From positions 62,001 through 126,000 of the forward strand of contig NZ_RJUU01000003.1 in assembly GCF_003751445.1 (NCBI RefSeq): DNA of 64,000 nucleotides, read 5' to 3'. The DNA is from Streptomyces sp. 840.1 (GTDB lineage: Bacteria; Actinomycetota; Actinomycetes; Streptomycetales; Streptomycetaceae). A model generated the notes under the pieces. It ran no database searches. It worked only from the letters and a program-made list of their open reading frames with translations, and was not told the origin of the DNA. This document shows positions 38,901 to 45,300 of this stretch, piece after piece (position 1 is the first letter of the stretch; each line of letters starts with the position of its first letter). Position numbers and translations under genes: made by a program.

Positions 38901-39327
38901 CGAACTGCAGGATCTTGTAGTCGAGTGTGAACGCGCCCACATAGACGGCCGTGTCACTGCCCGCCAGGTCTGCGGGCCGCTGACCGCCGTCCTCCAGGGC
39001 TTCCCAAGCCACTTCCAGGAGCTTGCGCTGCTGGGGGTCCATGTGGTCGGCCTCGCGCGGGCTGATGCCGAAGAAGGACGGCTCGAACTCGTCGAAGCCC
39101 TCGATGTATCCGCCCCTGCCGCCCACGAGGCGGCCGGGCTTGTCCCGGTATCCGCTCCTGAGTGTGGTGACGTCGTAGCGGTCCGCGGGTGTCGGGATGA
39201 CGCAGTCCCTGCCGTCCAGCAGGTTCTGCCAGAAGGTCCGGTGGTCCGATGCCTCGCCGGGGAAGCGGCAGCCGATTCCAATGATCGCCACTTTGCCCGT
39301 TGAAGCGTCAGTGATCGCGTCAGCCAA
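29902..39327 (-). CDS. ftdB: Iterative PKS-NRPS of polycyclic tetramate macrolactam biosynthesis (FtdB-type)
   Basis: A 3,141-residue protein from TTG 39327, with GAGGAG 9 nt upstream. Domains: KS (DTACSSS near 182; EAHGTST; NIGHTES), AT (GHSTGE near 646), DH (His in DHRIQES near 944, with Glu replacing the Gly of HxxxG; Asp in LLDACFQ near 1110), KR (TGAFGALG near 1460; Tyr in QTNYAAGN near 1620), ACP (GLDSL near 1779), C (HHIVSDA near 1975), A (NTSGSTGRPK near 2465), PCP (GGSSIKL near 2864) and TE (GYSLGG near 2985, His in GTHADML). Reading the A-domain pocket by alignment to GrsA gives D-V-G-E-L-V-S-I-D, close to ornithine codes. In PTM biology this one enzyme makes two polyene chains and joins both to ornithine. 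Leu1137 is TTA. Confidence 0.96.
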   Translation of the reverse strand: MADAITDASTGKVAIIGIGCRFPGEASDHRTFWQNLLDGRDCVIPTPADRYDVTTLRSGYRDKPGRLVGGRGGYIEGFDEFEPSFFGISPREADHMDPQQRKLLEVAWEALEDGGQRPADLAGSDTAVYVGAFTLDYKILQFADLGFGTLAAHTATGTMMTMVSNRISHSFDFRGPSLSVDTACSSSLVAVHLACQSLNRRESGLALAGGVLLHMAPQYTIAETKGGFLSPGGHSRTFDASADGYVRAEGVGLVALKRLEDALRDGDPIHAVIAGSGVNQDGRTNGITVPNGEAQVSLVRQVCAEAGITPGDLQYMEAHGTSTPVGDPIEANALSRALAIGRTPGAACYVGSVKANIGHTESAAGIAGLIKTALALEHRRIPPHINLERINPAIDRGSSPYDIPTRVTDWPEHEGPARAGVNAFGFGGTNAHAVLEEAPAHTARAGDARRPGTSPSAARPQERSWSILPLTTRHPDALPQLARGISRELAGGHGAAVALDDLGHTLAHRRQHLESRLSVVYSSKESLDEALETYLRGEPHPRVVQGRQLDAPDRRLVWVFTGMGPQWWAMGRGLLASEPVFRDAVTACDREIRKIAGWSLMDEMAADESRSRMAETWLAQPANFAVQIGLAALWRSYGIQPDAVVGHSTGEIAAFYEAGVYSLEDAVRIAVHRSRLQHTLSGTGTMLAVGLPEAEADRRVRPYGDRISVAAVNSPGSVTLAGDGTALAALADELRTEQVFTKFLAVEVPYHSAAMDRIKEELLTALAGIEPRPATVPVHLTGQEGVAEHVELDAAYWWKNVRDRVRFHAAVDRLADDGHRLFLEIGPHPVLGHAIRECLEAKGRTGVSVPSVRRAEDEPERFALSLATLHNLGLDIAWDELQPAGRTVPLPRYPWRRDRHWTEPESVAQVRLGLLDHPLLGRRTDHTDPTWQARLDTERLPYLADHRIQESVVFPAAGYLEMAAQAVRELTGGTDVGLSDIDLRKALFLAEDDARTVHLSVSLEDGAFIVASAAAGPDADRVVHASGVVRTAQRRSAGPPLQAGPIRERCPRRLDNQECYTALAALGYQYGPAFQAIEEVWIGTDEVLARIAPPAAIGGGAADHHIHPVLLDACFQALLTPQLLAGTTPPPGTGIRLPLSLDEMSVSPVGDQPLWVHGTVRRQDGDALVGDLALYAEDGTALGRMRGFRAADVEKASGAVSRSTVDSWLAEPVWTDRPWAAASGPVAQGPGQDEPQDWLVLADNGGVGDAFAELVTARGDRCRTVRLDDFDDRPAGAGESPGAPDCAARLEQLFAGLDRDGTAFRGTVVHLWNLDLPAVADSERQDLARAADTGAYSLVALARILLARQTGGRLHVVTRGAQPVTPGEAPEPLGAPAWGVTRVLRHQELAGHRGKLVDLDPEREAGAPGVRAEAEALLREFLSDDEEEIGLRGDRRATSRIRPADGLTRPLPLRLRADGSYLVTGAFGALGRLLCRTLVKRGARRLILMSRTPVPERDTWRETDPATAQGKAVALLRELEAAGAQTVLAPVDVTDEQALTGWLDEHRRAGAPPVRGVFHLAGQVRDRLVADMDRATFDAVLDPKAVGAYLLDKHLRDEPLEHFVLFASIASLLTTAGQTNYAAGNAFLDALAHRRRAQGLPALSLDWGPWATGMIEELGLVDHYLHSRGMSSLSPEAGMSVLERVIGQDRAQLLVATVVDWQTFLAWYDSPPPLVTELAEAAREHAVEEGGGFLDAFRDAGEAERRRLVVDRFTTLTATVLRTAAHEIDPAAGLTGLGLDSLLAMELRARTQADLGIALPVVALLSGTSVGELAARLYDGLAERVAAGGAGESGGADVEVFTDELNHPLTQNQKALWFLKQLNPDGYAYNIGGAVEVRAELEPELMFEAVRRLVARHPALRANFHLEDGLPVQRTTSGTEPDLGLFDVQGQGWEDIRRTIIREYRKPYDLEHDRLVRFRLFKRGPSRWVIMKAVHHIVSDAISTFTFIEELLAVYEALKQGREPSLPPVGARYLDFLNQQNRFLAGPEAGGMLEYWRSHLPAEVPLLDLPVDRPRPAVQTHNGASEFFVLDADLSARVHVLAQEHGVTPFMVLLSAYYILLHRYSGQDHVVVGSPVTGRTHQEFASVYGYFVNPLPLHADLSAGPTVTELLEQVRRTVLNGLDNQEYPFVLLVDELGLQHDPSRSAVFQAMFILLTHKVATEQYGYRLEYIELPEEEGQFDITLSVYEDEAEGRFHCVLKYNTDLFLPRTVRRMAAHYVQLLDSMTRAPAELPTPRLEMLGSQEREQLVTEWSGASRLPAVAGRDPGPDRAVHQLIGDIAAAHPEAVAVSVPALRGATEHLTYGELHRRADARARRLRELGVTEGSVVALCLDKSPELVITLLAVLRAGGAYLPVHPDQPADRVAHVLGIAQATLIVVDDSRTAWAQRLPATVLTPAELRPADTGGPAPQGATDLDSPAYVINTSGSTGRPKAVRVSHRSLASAYAAWAQEYRLTDGARVHLQMAEPSFDVFTGDLVRALCSGGRLVLADRDLIFDTSRLYRTMRTERVDCAEFVPAVVRGLMDHCERTGERLDFMNLLVVGSDAWKVAEYERLRGLCGPGTRVINSYGVTEATIDSAFFEGPADGLEPGLMVPIGRPLANSTLHVLDDHGEPVPPGVPGELWIGGEGVATGYAGDPEQTARRFVTRNLSREPGAAPVRLYRTGDLARWDTHGRMHLLGRSDHQVKLRGHRIEVAEIEAHLAGWPGLARVVVAVRPDAAGDATLCAYCVPEPGARLDRRAVRRHLAGSVPAFMVPSHVVELERLPLTAHGKVDVAALPVPAGADRQESYEAPVTLYEISMARHWEALLGMERAGLGDDFFESGGSSIKLIELLHHLRTEFGIGVPVSRLYQATTLHGMAAAVADLVNNTTSEELPYLTFNPGPGQPVFCFPPAGGHALVYRGFAAQLDPYRIVAFNYVPGDDKVARYADLVESVGPDGPCRLLGYSLGGNLAFEVAKELEARGREVSHVVVLDSRRILETYEPGEDGVRIFEAELGRHLYQHTGSEIVAKTVLEHAAEYVGFCGRTPNTGTVAASVGVVTDEEKAGLYAVGAPGTWHGSSTGATHVLRGSGTHADMLDPKHLPRNAALVRALLTGDADHAG

Positions 39328-39405
39328 GTTCGCACACTCCTCATCAGGTGGTCACGCTGCCGGGAGGCAGCGCCGAAGTCTGTGGTGCGGGCCAGGGCCC
39401 CGGGG

Positions 39406-40332
39406 TCAGACGGTCTCGCCTCCGGGCGTCTTCGCACGGCGCCACGGATGGAGAAGGCTCCCGAGAATCTCGCCGGTTCCGGGAAAGGAGGTGGGGTCGC
39501 AGAGTCCGACCTCGGCCGGCTCACGGCCGGACCGCCAGGTGAAACTTCCGAAGAGGTGGTCCCAGCACGACAGGTCGGAGCCGTAATGGCCCGCTTCGGA
39601 AAGATCCGTGCTGTGGTGCAGACGATGCTGCTCGGGGCTGGCCAGGAAGTGGTTGAGCCTGCCGATGCGCACGTCGATGTTGGCGTGGACGAAATAGCCC
39701 TGTGCGGCCACGAACAGGCCCGTGGCGAGCACGGACTCCTGGGAGAACCCGGCCAGTGCCAGGGTGAGCTGGACCGCGCCCTGGGCGAGGGCGATGTCCA
39801 GCACGTGGTTGACGCCGTTGTTCGCGACGTTGACCTTCTGCGGCACGTGGTGCACACCGTGCAGCCGCCACAGCAGCGGGTTGGCGTGCCCCAGCCGGTG
39901 TACCAGGTAGCTGGCCAGCGAACCGCTCAGCAGGGCGGCCGGGATCTCGGCACACAGCGGGAGTGCCGGATCGGCCGGTGCGAGCCTCCCGACCGCGGTC
40001 GTCACCCCGAGCTGCGCCAGTGCGCTGCCGGCCATGGTGAGGAGAAAATAGACGCCGTACCAACGCCATTCCGCCCCGCTGGGATGCCAGTCCCGCCGGT
40101 GCGGGATCAGCCTTTCGAGGATCGCCAGGTAGATGAGAGTGCCCACCAGGAAGAGCGGGCTTACCCGGCCGGGTTCCCAGTGCAGTATCAGCGAACCGGA
40201 AGCCACTCCGAGGGTGGCCGCGAGGAGCAGGGGATAAGCGAGGGAACGGAGAATTCGCTGTTGACGGAACCCGTTCGATAATCGTCGCGCGGGGCGAATA
40301 CAGCCGTCGGCGCGCCCTTCGTATTCGTACAC
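39406..40332 (-). CDS. ftdA: Sterol desaturase / fatty-acid hydroxylase family enzyme (FtdA-type)
   Basis: From GTG 40332, with GGGAGG 8 nt upstream, the protein has 308 residues. It is an integral membrane di-iron hydroxylase with several hydrophobic helices (for example LLLAATLGVASGSLIL and GVYFLLTMAGSALAQLGV) and the His clusters HRLGH near 144, HGVHH near 157 and HRLHH near 235 that bind the metals. In PTM clusters this enzyme hydroxylates the ornithine-derived part of the tetramate. It is the first gene of the set, 78 bp before ftdB. Leu18 is a TTA codon (40279-40281), so translation may need the bldA tRNA. Confidence 0.93.
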   Translation of the reverse strand: MYEYEGRADGCIRPARRLSNGFRQQRILRSLAYPLLLAATLGVASGSLILHWEPGRVSPLFLVGTLIYLAILERLIPHRRDWHPSGAEWRWYGVYFLLTMAGSALAQLGVTTAVGRLAPADPALPLCAEIPAALLSGSLASYLVHRLGHANPLLWRLHGVHHVPQKVNVANNGVNHVLDIALAQGAVQLTLALAGFSQESVLATGLFVAAQGYFVHANIDVRIGRLNHFLASPEQHRLHHSTDLSEAGHYGSDLSCWDHLFGSFTWRSGREPAEVGLCDPTSFPGTGEILGSLLHPWRRAKTPGGETV

Positions 40333-40644
40333 CCGAAACACCTCCCGTGGACATGCTGACCGACTGCGCCGCCCGCGACGGCACAAGGGGAACCGGGGGG
40401 CATCGACTTCACGCGCGAGCCGAAGTCCCCAAGGGCGTACGGAAAATGGATGGCAAGCACCCACGGACCCCGGAGGGTGAATGTGGGTAGCCGAGGATTC
40501 GGGCTGATTCGATGCGATGGCCTCGTACGAGGCGTCCCGCTGCAGCCCGATACATTCTTTTCCGCTCTCAGCGGCTTCAATCCTCGACCGGTGACTTGAT
40601 GAGTTTTCCCCCGAGCGCCTCGACTTATCTTCGAGATCATTGAA

Positions 40645-40661
40645 CCGGACGTTCGGTCCGG
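40645..40661. promoter_or_regulatory. Inverted repeat in the tetramate/TetR intergenic region
   Basis: CCGGAC-GTTCG-GTCCGG is a perfect 6-bp-arm inverted repeat. It may be a regulator site or a small hairpin; its role is unknown. Confidence 0.35.
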
Positions 40662-40779
40662 GGGAAATAGGAAGAAGCCCCGCTGTCCCCGATGTGGGTT
40701 ACTTAGTATTCTTTTCGTTTCTTTCCCGCTCACCGGCGGACTCGCCATGAGCCCCTCCGACGGGGAACCCGGGTTGCCG

Positions 40780-40806
40780 AACCTAGGGGTTCTAGGTTAT
40801 ACCTAG
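40780..40806. promoter_or_regulatory. Candidate TetR operator
   Basis: A perfect palindrome CTAGGT-TAT-ACCTAG (40792-40806) is preceded by another AACCTAG half-site (40780-40786), which forms a second inverted repeat AACCTA-N7-TAGGTT with the first half. The site ends 26 bp before the TetR start, typical of autoregulation. It is strikingly AT-rich for this genome. Confidence 0.65.
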
Positions 40807-40832
40807 GGCCCTTAGGATCTTGGGGAGGGCAC

Positions 40833-41426
40833 ATGGTTCGGGCCGGACTGACAGTCGAGCGGGTGACGATCGCGGGTGCCGAGCTGGCGGACGAGGCCGG
40901 GCTCGATCGGGTGACCATGTCTCAGGTGGCGAGGCGGCTCGGGGTGAAGGACGCGAGCCTCTACACGCACGTCCGCGGTCTTGACGATCTGCGTGGGCGG
41001 ATCGCGCTGCTCGCGGCGGACGAGAAGACGATGCGTATCGCGGAGGCGACCGCCGGGCGGGCGGGACGGGACGCGCTGGTCGCGTTCGCGGATGCCTGGC
41101 GCGAGTACGCCCACGAACATCCGGGCCGGTACACAGCGACGCAGACCCCCATGGAGATCGATCCCGAACTGGCCGCGAAGGCGCCCGGACCGCGGCGCGC
41201 GGTCGAGCTGACCTACGGCATGCTGCGCGGCTACGGACTCGCGGAGCCCGACCTGACCGACGCGGTGCGGTTGCTGCGCAGCACCTTCCACGGGTTCGTC
41301 GCCCTGGAGGCCGCGGGCGGGTTCGGGCACGCGCGTTCCCCCCAGGACTCCTGGGTGCGGGCGCTCGATGCCCTGCACACCCTGCTGGAACACTGGCCCC
41401 CGGCCCGGGAAGGGGAGCCCGCATGA
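40833..41426 (+). CDS. TetR-family transcriptional regulator
   Basis: A 197-residue regulator starting at ATG 40833, with GGGAGGG just upstream. The N-terminal helix-turn-helix is clear (GLDRVTMSQVARRLGVKDAS, then LYTHVRGLDDLR). The C-terminal part resembles the TetR_C/WHG-type domain, with LLRSTFHGFVALEAAGGFG. It overlaps the following hydrolase gene by 4 bp, and a palindromic operator lies just upstream. The pair probably forms an autoregulated two-gene unit in which the regulator senses a substrate or toxin of the hydrolase. A role on the tetramate cluster across the intergenic region is possible but unproven. Confidence 0.93.
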   Translation: MVRAGLTVERVTIAGAELADEAGLDRVTMSQVARRLGVKDASLYTHVRGLDDLRGRIALLAADEKTMRIAEATAGRAGRDALVAFADAWREYAHEHPGRYTATQTPMEIDPELAAKAPGPRRAVELTYGMLRGYGLAEPDLTDAVRLLRSTFHGFVALEAAGGFGHARSPQDSWVRALDALHTLLEHWPPAREGEPA

Positions 41427-42259
41427 CGGAACCGGCCACCGGCAGCCTTCGCGTGGACGGCGCGAGCCTGCACTACGAGGTACGCGGCAGCGGTCCGCTT
41501 CTGCTGCTGATTCCCGGCGGTACCGGCGGCGCGGCGTCTTTCGACCCGATCGCCGGCGAGCTGGCCACCGAGTACACCGTCGCGACCTTCGACCCGCGGG
41601 GCATGTCCCGCAGCGGGCTCGACGACCCCGGGGCCGAACAGCGGGTGGCCCAGCACGCCGATGACGCCTTCCGGTTGCTGCGGCTGCTCTCGCCAGGTGA
41701 GCCCGCTCGCGTCTTCGGCTCCAGTTCGGGCGCGATCGTCGCCGTGCACCTGCTGACCGCCCACGCCGAAGGCGTCGAACGCGTCGTGGCACACGAGCCG
41801 CCGATGGTGGAGGTCCTTCCGGACGCCCCCGCGCATCGCGCGCTCGTCGCACGTGTCACCGAGACGTTCCGCGTGGAGGGGCTCGGTCCGGCGATGGCGG
41901 CATTCGCCGCGGGGCTGCGGAAGGACGGTGACACCACCGGCCCGGCGGCCGAAGTCCGGCTGCCGCCGCAAGTGGCGGCGCGGGCCGAGCGGACGATGGC
42001 CGACCTGCCCTACTTCGTCGAACGTATCGTCCCGGCCTTCATGTCCTACACGCCGGACGTCAGCCGGCTGGAGGCGCTGTCGGACCGGCTCGTGCTCGCG
42101 TGCGGGCAGGACTCACGCGGTGAGCTGCCCTACCGCCCGGCCGCCCTCCTGGCCGAGCGACTGGGCACGGGACTGCGGCACTTCCCCGGTGGGCACACCG
42201 GGCTGAGCACGCATCCCGCCGGATTCGCCGGACACCTCCGCGAGGCCCTCCGCACCTGA
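41423..42259 (+). CDS. Alpha/beta-fold hydrolase
   Basis: A 278-residue alpha/beta hydrolase whose ATG overlaps the TetR stop by 4 bp. The oxyanion region LLIPGGTGGAASF, the strand-4 pattern VATFDPRGMSRSG, the nucleophile elbow VFGSSSGAIVAV and the C-terminal His in FPGGHTGLS are all present. No signal peptide is seen, so it is cytoplasmic. TetR-hydrolase pairs of this form are common and often unassigned; the substrate is unknown. A strong hairpin follows at 42312-42350. Confidence 0.9.
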   Translation: MTEPATGSLRVDGASLHYEVRGSGPLLLLIPGGTGGAASFDPIAGELATEYTVATFDPRGMSRSGLDDPGAEQRVAQHADDAFRLLRLLSPGEPARVFGSSSGAIVAVHLLTAHAEGVERVVAHEPPMVEVLPDAPAHRALVARVTETFRVEGLGPAMAAFAAGLRKDGDTTGPAAEVRLPPQVAARAERTMADLPYFVERIVPAFMSYTPDVSRLEALSDRLVLACGQDSRGELPYRPAALLAERLGTGLRHFPGGHTGLSTHPAGFAGHLREALRT

Positions 42260-42311
42260 GACCCGAGGCAGCGCCGGAGCGTGATCGCGGCCGCCGCGAC
42301 GGGCGGACGTA

Positions 42312-42350
42312 CCTCCGGCCGGCACGTCCCCATGGCGTGCCGGCCGGAGG
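42312..42350. terminator. Bidirectional terminator hairpin
   Basis: Perfect 15-bp arms (42312-42326 and 42336-42350) with a 9-nt loop sit in the 119-bp gap between the convergent hydrolase and glucanase genes. The symmetry would stop transcription from both sides. Confidence 0.75.
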
Positions 42351-42378
42351 CCGGTGGTGTCCGGTGCGAGGACCGGAG

Positions 42379-45300
42379 TTACTTCGTGACGGACGCCTTG
42401 CCGGCGCTGCCGTTGATGACGAACTGTGAACCGGGTTCGACCACGACGTCGCCCTCGGCCGAGCCGCTGATGGTCACATTGCTCAGGGTCGCGCTGCCCC
42501 TGGCGCCTCCCATGGCCAGGATTCCCGAGCCGTTGACGGAATTGTCGATATGGACGTTCGAGATCTTCGCTCCGGGCACGGAACCGCCGCCCGATTTGAA
42601 CTGGATCCCGTCGTAGGTCGAGTCATGGATGTCGGTGTCCCGGATCGTGACCCCCGGGATGTCCTGTCCGGACGCGAACAGCGTGATGGCACCGAACTCC
42701 TGGGCCTCGCCCCAGAACGCGCCGCCGGTACGGAACAGCTCGTTGTTGGCGATCAGCGTCTCCCCGGAGAACGGCAGCGGATCGTGGTCCGTCGCCAGCA
42801 TGATGCCCGGGTAGTTCATGGTGTCGGAGACGATGTTGTTCTCGATCGTGTTGCCGTAACCGCCGTAGACCGCGATGCCGTTGGCCCGCCACGGCATCTG
42901 GATCGTGTTGTTGCGGAAGTGGTTGTCGTGACCGATGTCCACCGACGGGTTCTTCACGTACTTGCTCGACCAGACGGCCAGCGAGTCGTCTCCGGTGTTC
43001 CTGAAGGAGGAGTTGAAGACCGATGAGTTGCGGGTGCCGTTGGCGAAGTTGATGCCGTCCGCGTAGGTGTTGCGGATGCGCATCCCGCTGAACTCGACGC
43101 CGTCGCCCGGTCCCCAGAGGTCCGGGATGTTGTCGTAGTCGCGGCCGACCCACACGCCGACGTTCGCGTGCTCCAGCCACACGTTGGTGATCTTGGTGTC
43201 CTTGCCGAAGCGGCCGTTGAGACCGACGCCGCCCTCGGCGTTGCCGTCACCGCCCCGGATGGTGCCGGAGCCGAAGATCGCGATGTCGGAGATCTTGGTG
43301 TTGTCGTCGATGTCGAAGCCGAAGTTGCCCTCGTGCGGGTGGTTGATGCCACCCGCGTTCTGCGGCGGGGTCAGCGTGTACAGCTGCGAGTGCCACATAC
43401 CGGCACCCCGGATCGTGACGTCACGGATGCCGACCTGGTTGTACTGGCCCCGGTTCAGTGGATCGTCGGTGAGGATCTTCTGCTCCTGCCGCCACTGCCC
43501 GGTCGGAATCCACACGCAGCTGATGTCACCGTTCTGGTTCGCCGTCACCGCCCGCTGAATGGCGTCCGTGTCGTCGATCCCGTCGTTCGGGACGGCTCCG
43601 TAGTTGGTGATCGAGGTGCATCCGGCCGGCTGGGCGGCCGCCGGAGCAACCTGCTCCAGGTCGACGAGGTCGATGATGTAGAAGGACGCCGAGTCGCCCG
43701 CGTCGCGCTGGAGCCGGAATTTCGTACCGGCGGGGTAGTTCTGGCCCAGCAGTGCGTTGGACTCGTCGAACAGCCTGCGGGCGTCACCGCCCGGCCGGTT
43801 GGTCAGGCCCTCGGGACTGTCCGTGTCGCCGTAGAGCCAGCTGTGCTTGGAGGAGAGGGTCAGCTTGCGGGCGAAGGTGCCGTTGACGTACAGGCTGAGC
43901 GTGGCCTCTGCCCCGCCCCCTGCGGCGGAGTCGGGGACGGAGTTGCGGACGACGATCGAGTTGGACGGGACGGTCGAGGTGATCTCGACGTACTGGCCGG
44001 TGGAGTTGAGCCGCACCGACTGGCGGCCCGAGGACTCGGTGGCGAAGTTGGTGTGGCCGAAGGTGCGCTCCTTGTCCGAGGTCAGCAGCGTGCCCTGGTA
44101 GTCGCCCTTCTCCGCCTCGTACTCGGTGTACGGGACCGCGGCCCCCCGGCCGACGACGATGGAGCGCGAGTAGACGTTGTTGTTCTCGTTCGTCTCGGCG
44201 ACAGTGCCCGTCGCGTCGGCGGTGGCGGTCAGGTTCGCGCCACCGCTCTTCGCGGTCCAGCTCCCGCTGATCGGGACCGTGACCGTTCCTCCGGCGGGGA
44301 TCGCGCCGGTCGTGCCGTTCAGCGTGGTGCTCTCCACGAGGAGACGGGTGACCGTCGACGCGCTCACAGCCGAGGTCCCCCGGTTGTGCACGGACACGGT
44401 GAAGGTGACTGCGGAGCCCACCGCGGGGTTCGACGGGCTGGAGGTGATGCCGAGGACCTCCAGGTCGGGGCCGGGGCTCTGCGAGACGACGAGCTTCGAC
44501 GCCGCGGTGCGGCTGTTGTTGGTGTTGTCCTGCTCGATGACCGTGTCGGTCGGGTCGACCACCGCCGAGACGCTGTAGCTGCCCATCGGCCGCTTGCCGA
44601 CCTTGACCGAAACGGTGTCCGAGGCGCCGGCGGCGAGGGCGCCCACCGGGGCGCTGCCGGCCACCGCTCCTTCGAGACTGACATCGACCGTCGTCGCGGC
44701 GGCCGGGGCCGTACCCGTGTTGCGGACGGTGGCGGTCACGGTGACGTCGTCCGCCTCGGACGGCGAGGCCGGCGACCATGTCAGTGCGGAGACGGTCAGG
44801 TCCGGGTTGGGTGCGGCGGTGCCGACGACCTGGACCTCGGCGACCTGGGCACCGGGAGCACCGGTGTTGGAGAAGAACTTGAGCTGGACGTCCGCGTACC
44901 GCCCGGTCACCGGGATGGTCACCGTGTTCTCGTTGCCGGTGGGGCTGAACGAGTAGTCGGCCCTGTCCTTCAGCGAGGTGAAGCCGGTGGCGGACTGGGA
45001 GCGGCCGAGCACCTGCAGCCCTTGGGTCCGGGCCGCCCAGGCCTGGTCCGGGGAGAGCTTGACGACGACGGCTTCGAGGTCGGCGTCGGCGCCGAGCTTC
45101 ACCGTGAGCGTCGAGGGGTATCCGTTCGACTCCCAGTACGTGCCGGTCTTGTCGTCATTGGCGTTGGCCGCGACGAAGTTCTGCGTGTACGAGGAGGCTT
45201 CGATCGGCTTGTTCAGCGCCAGGTTGGATCCGACCCCCGTCCCCGGGCCGGGGTCGCCGCCGCCGTCCTGTCCGTAGACCTCCACCTGGGAGAGCTGTGC

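Larger units (their letters stand above)
40333..40832. other. Intergenic control region between the tetramate cluster and the TetR gene
   Basis: These 500 bp hold no convincing gene and are less GC-rich than the surroundings, especially at 40540-40720. They contain the probable promoter of the leftward tetramate cluster, an inverted repeat CCGGAC-N5-GTCCGG (40645-40661), a hairpin-like CCGCT-CTC-AGCGG (40562-40574), and the TetR palindromes near 40780-40806. On the minus strand, TTGAAG (40575-40580) followed after 17 bp by GAATGT (40552-40557) could be a -35/-10 pair for ftdA. Confidence 0.5.
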
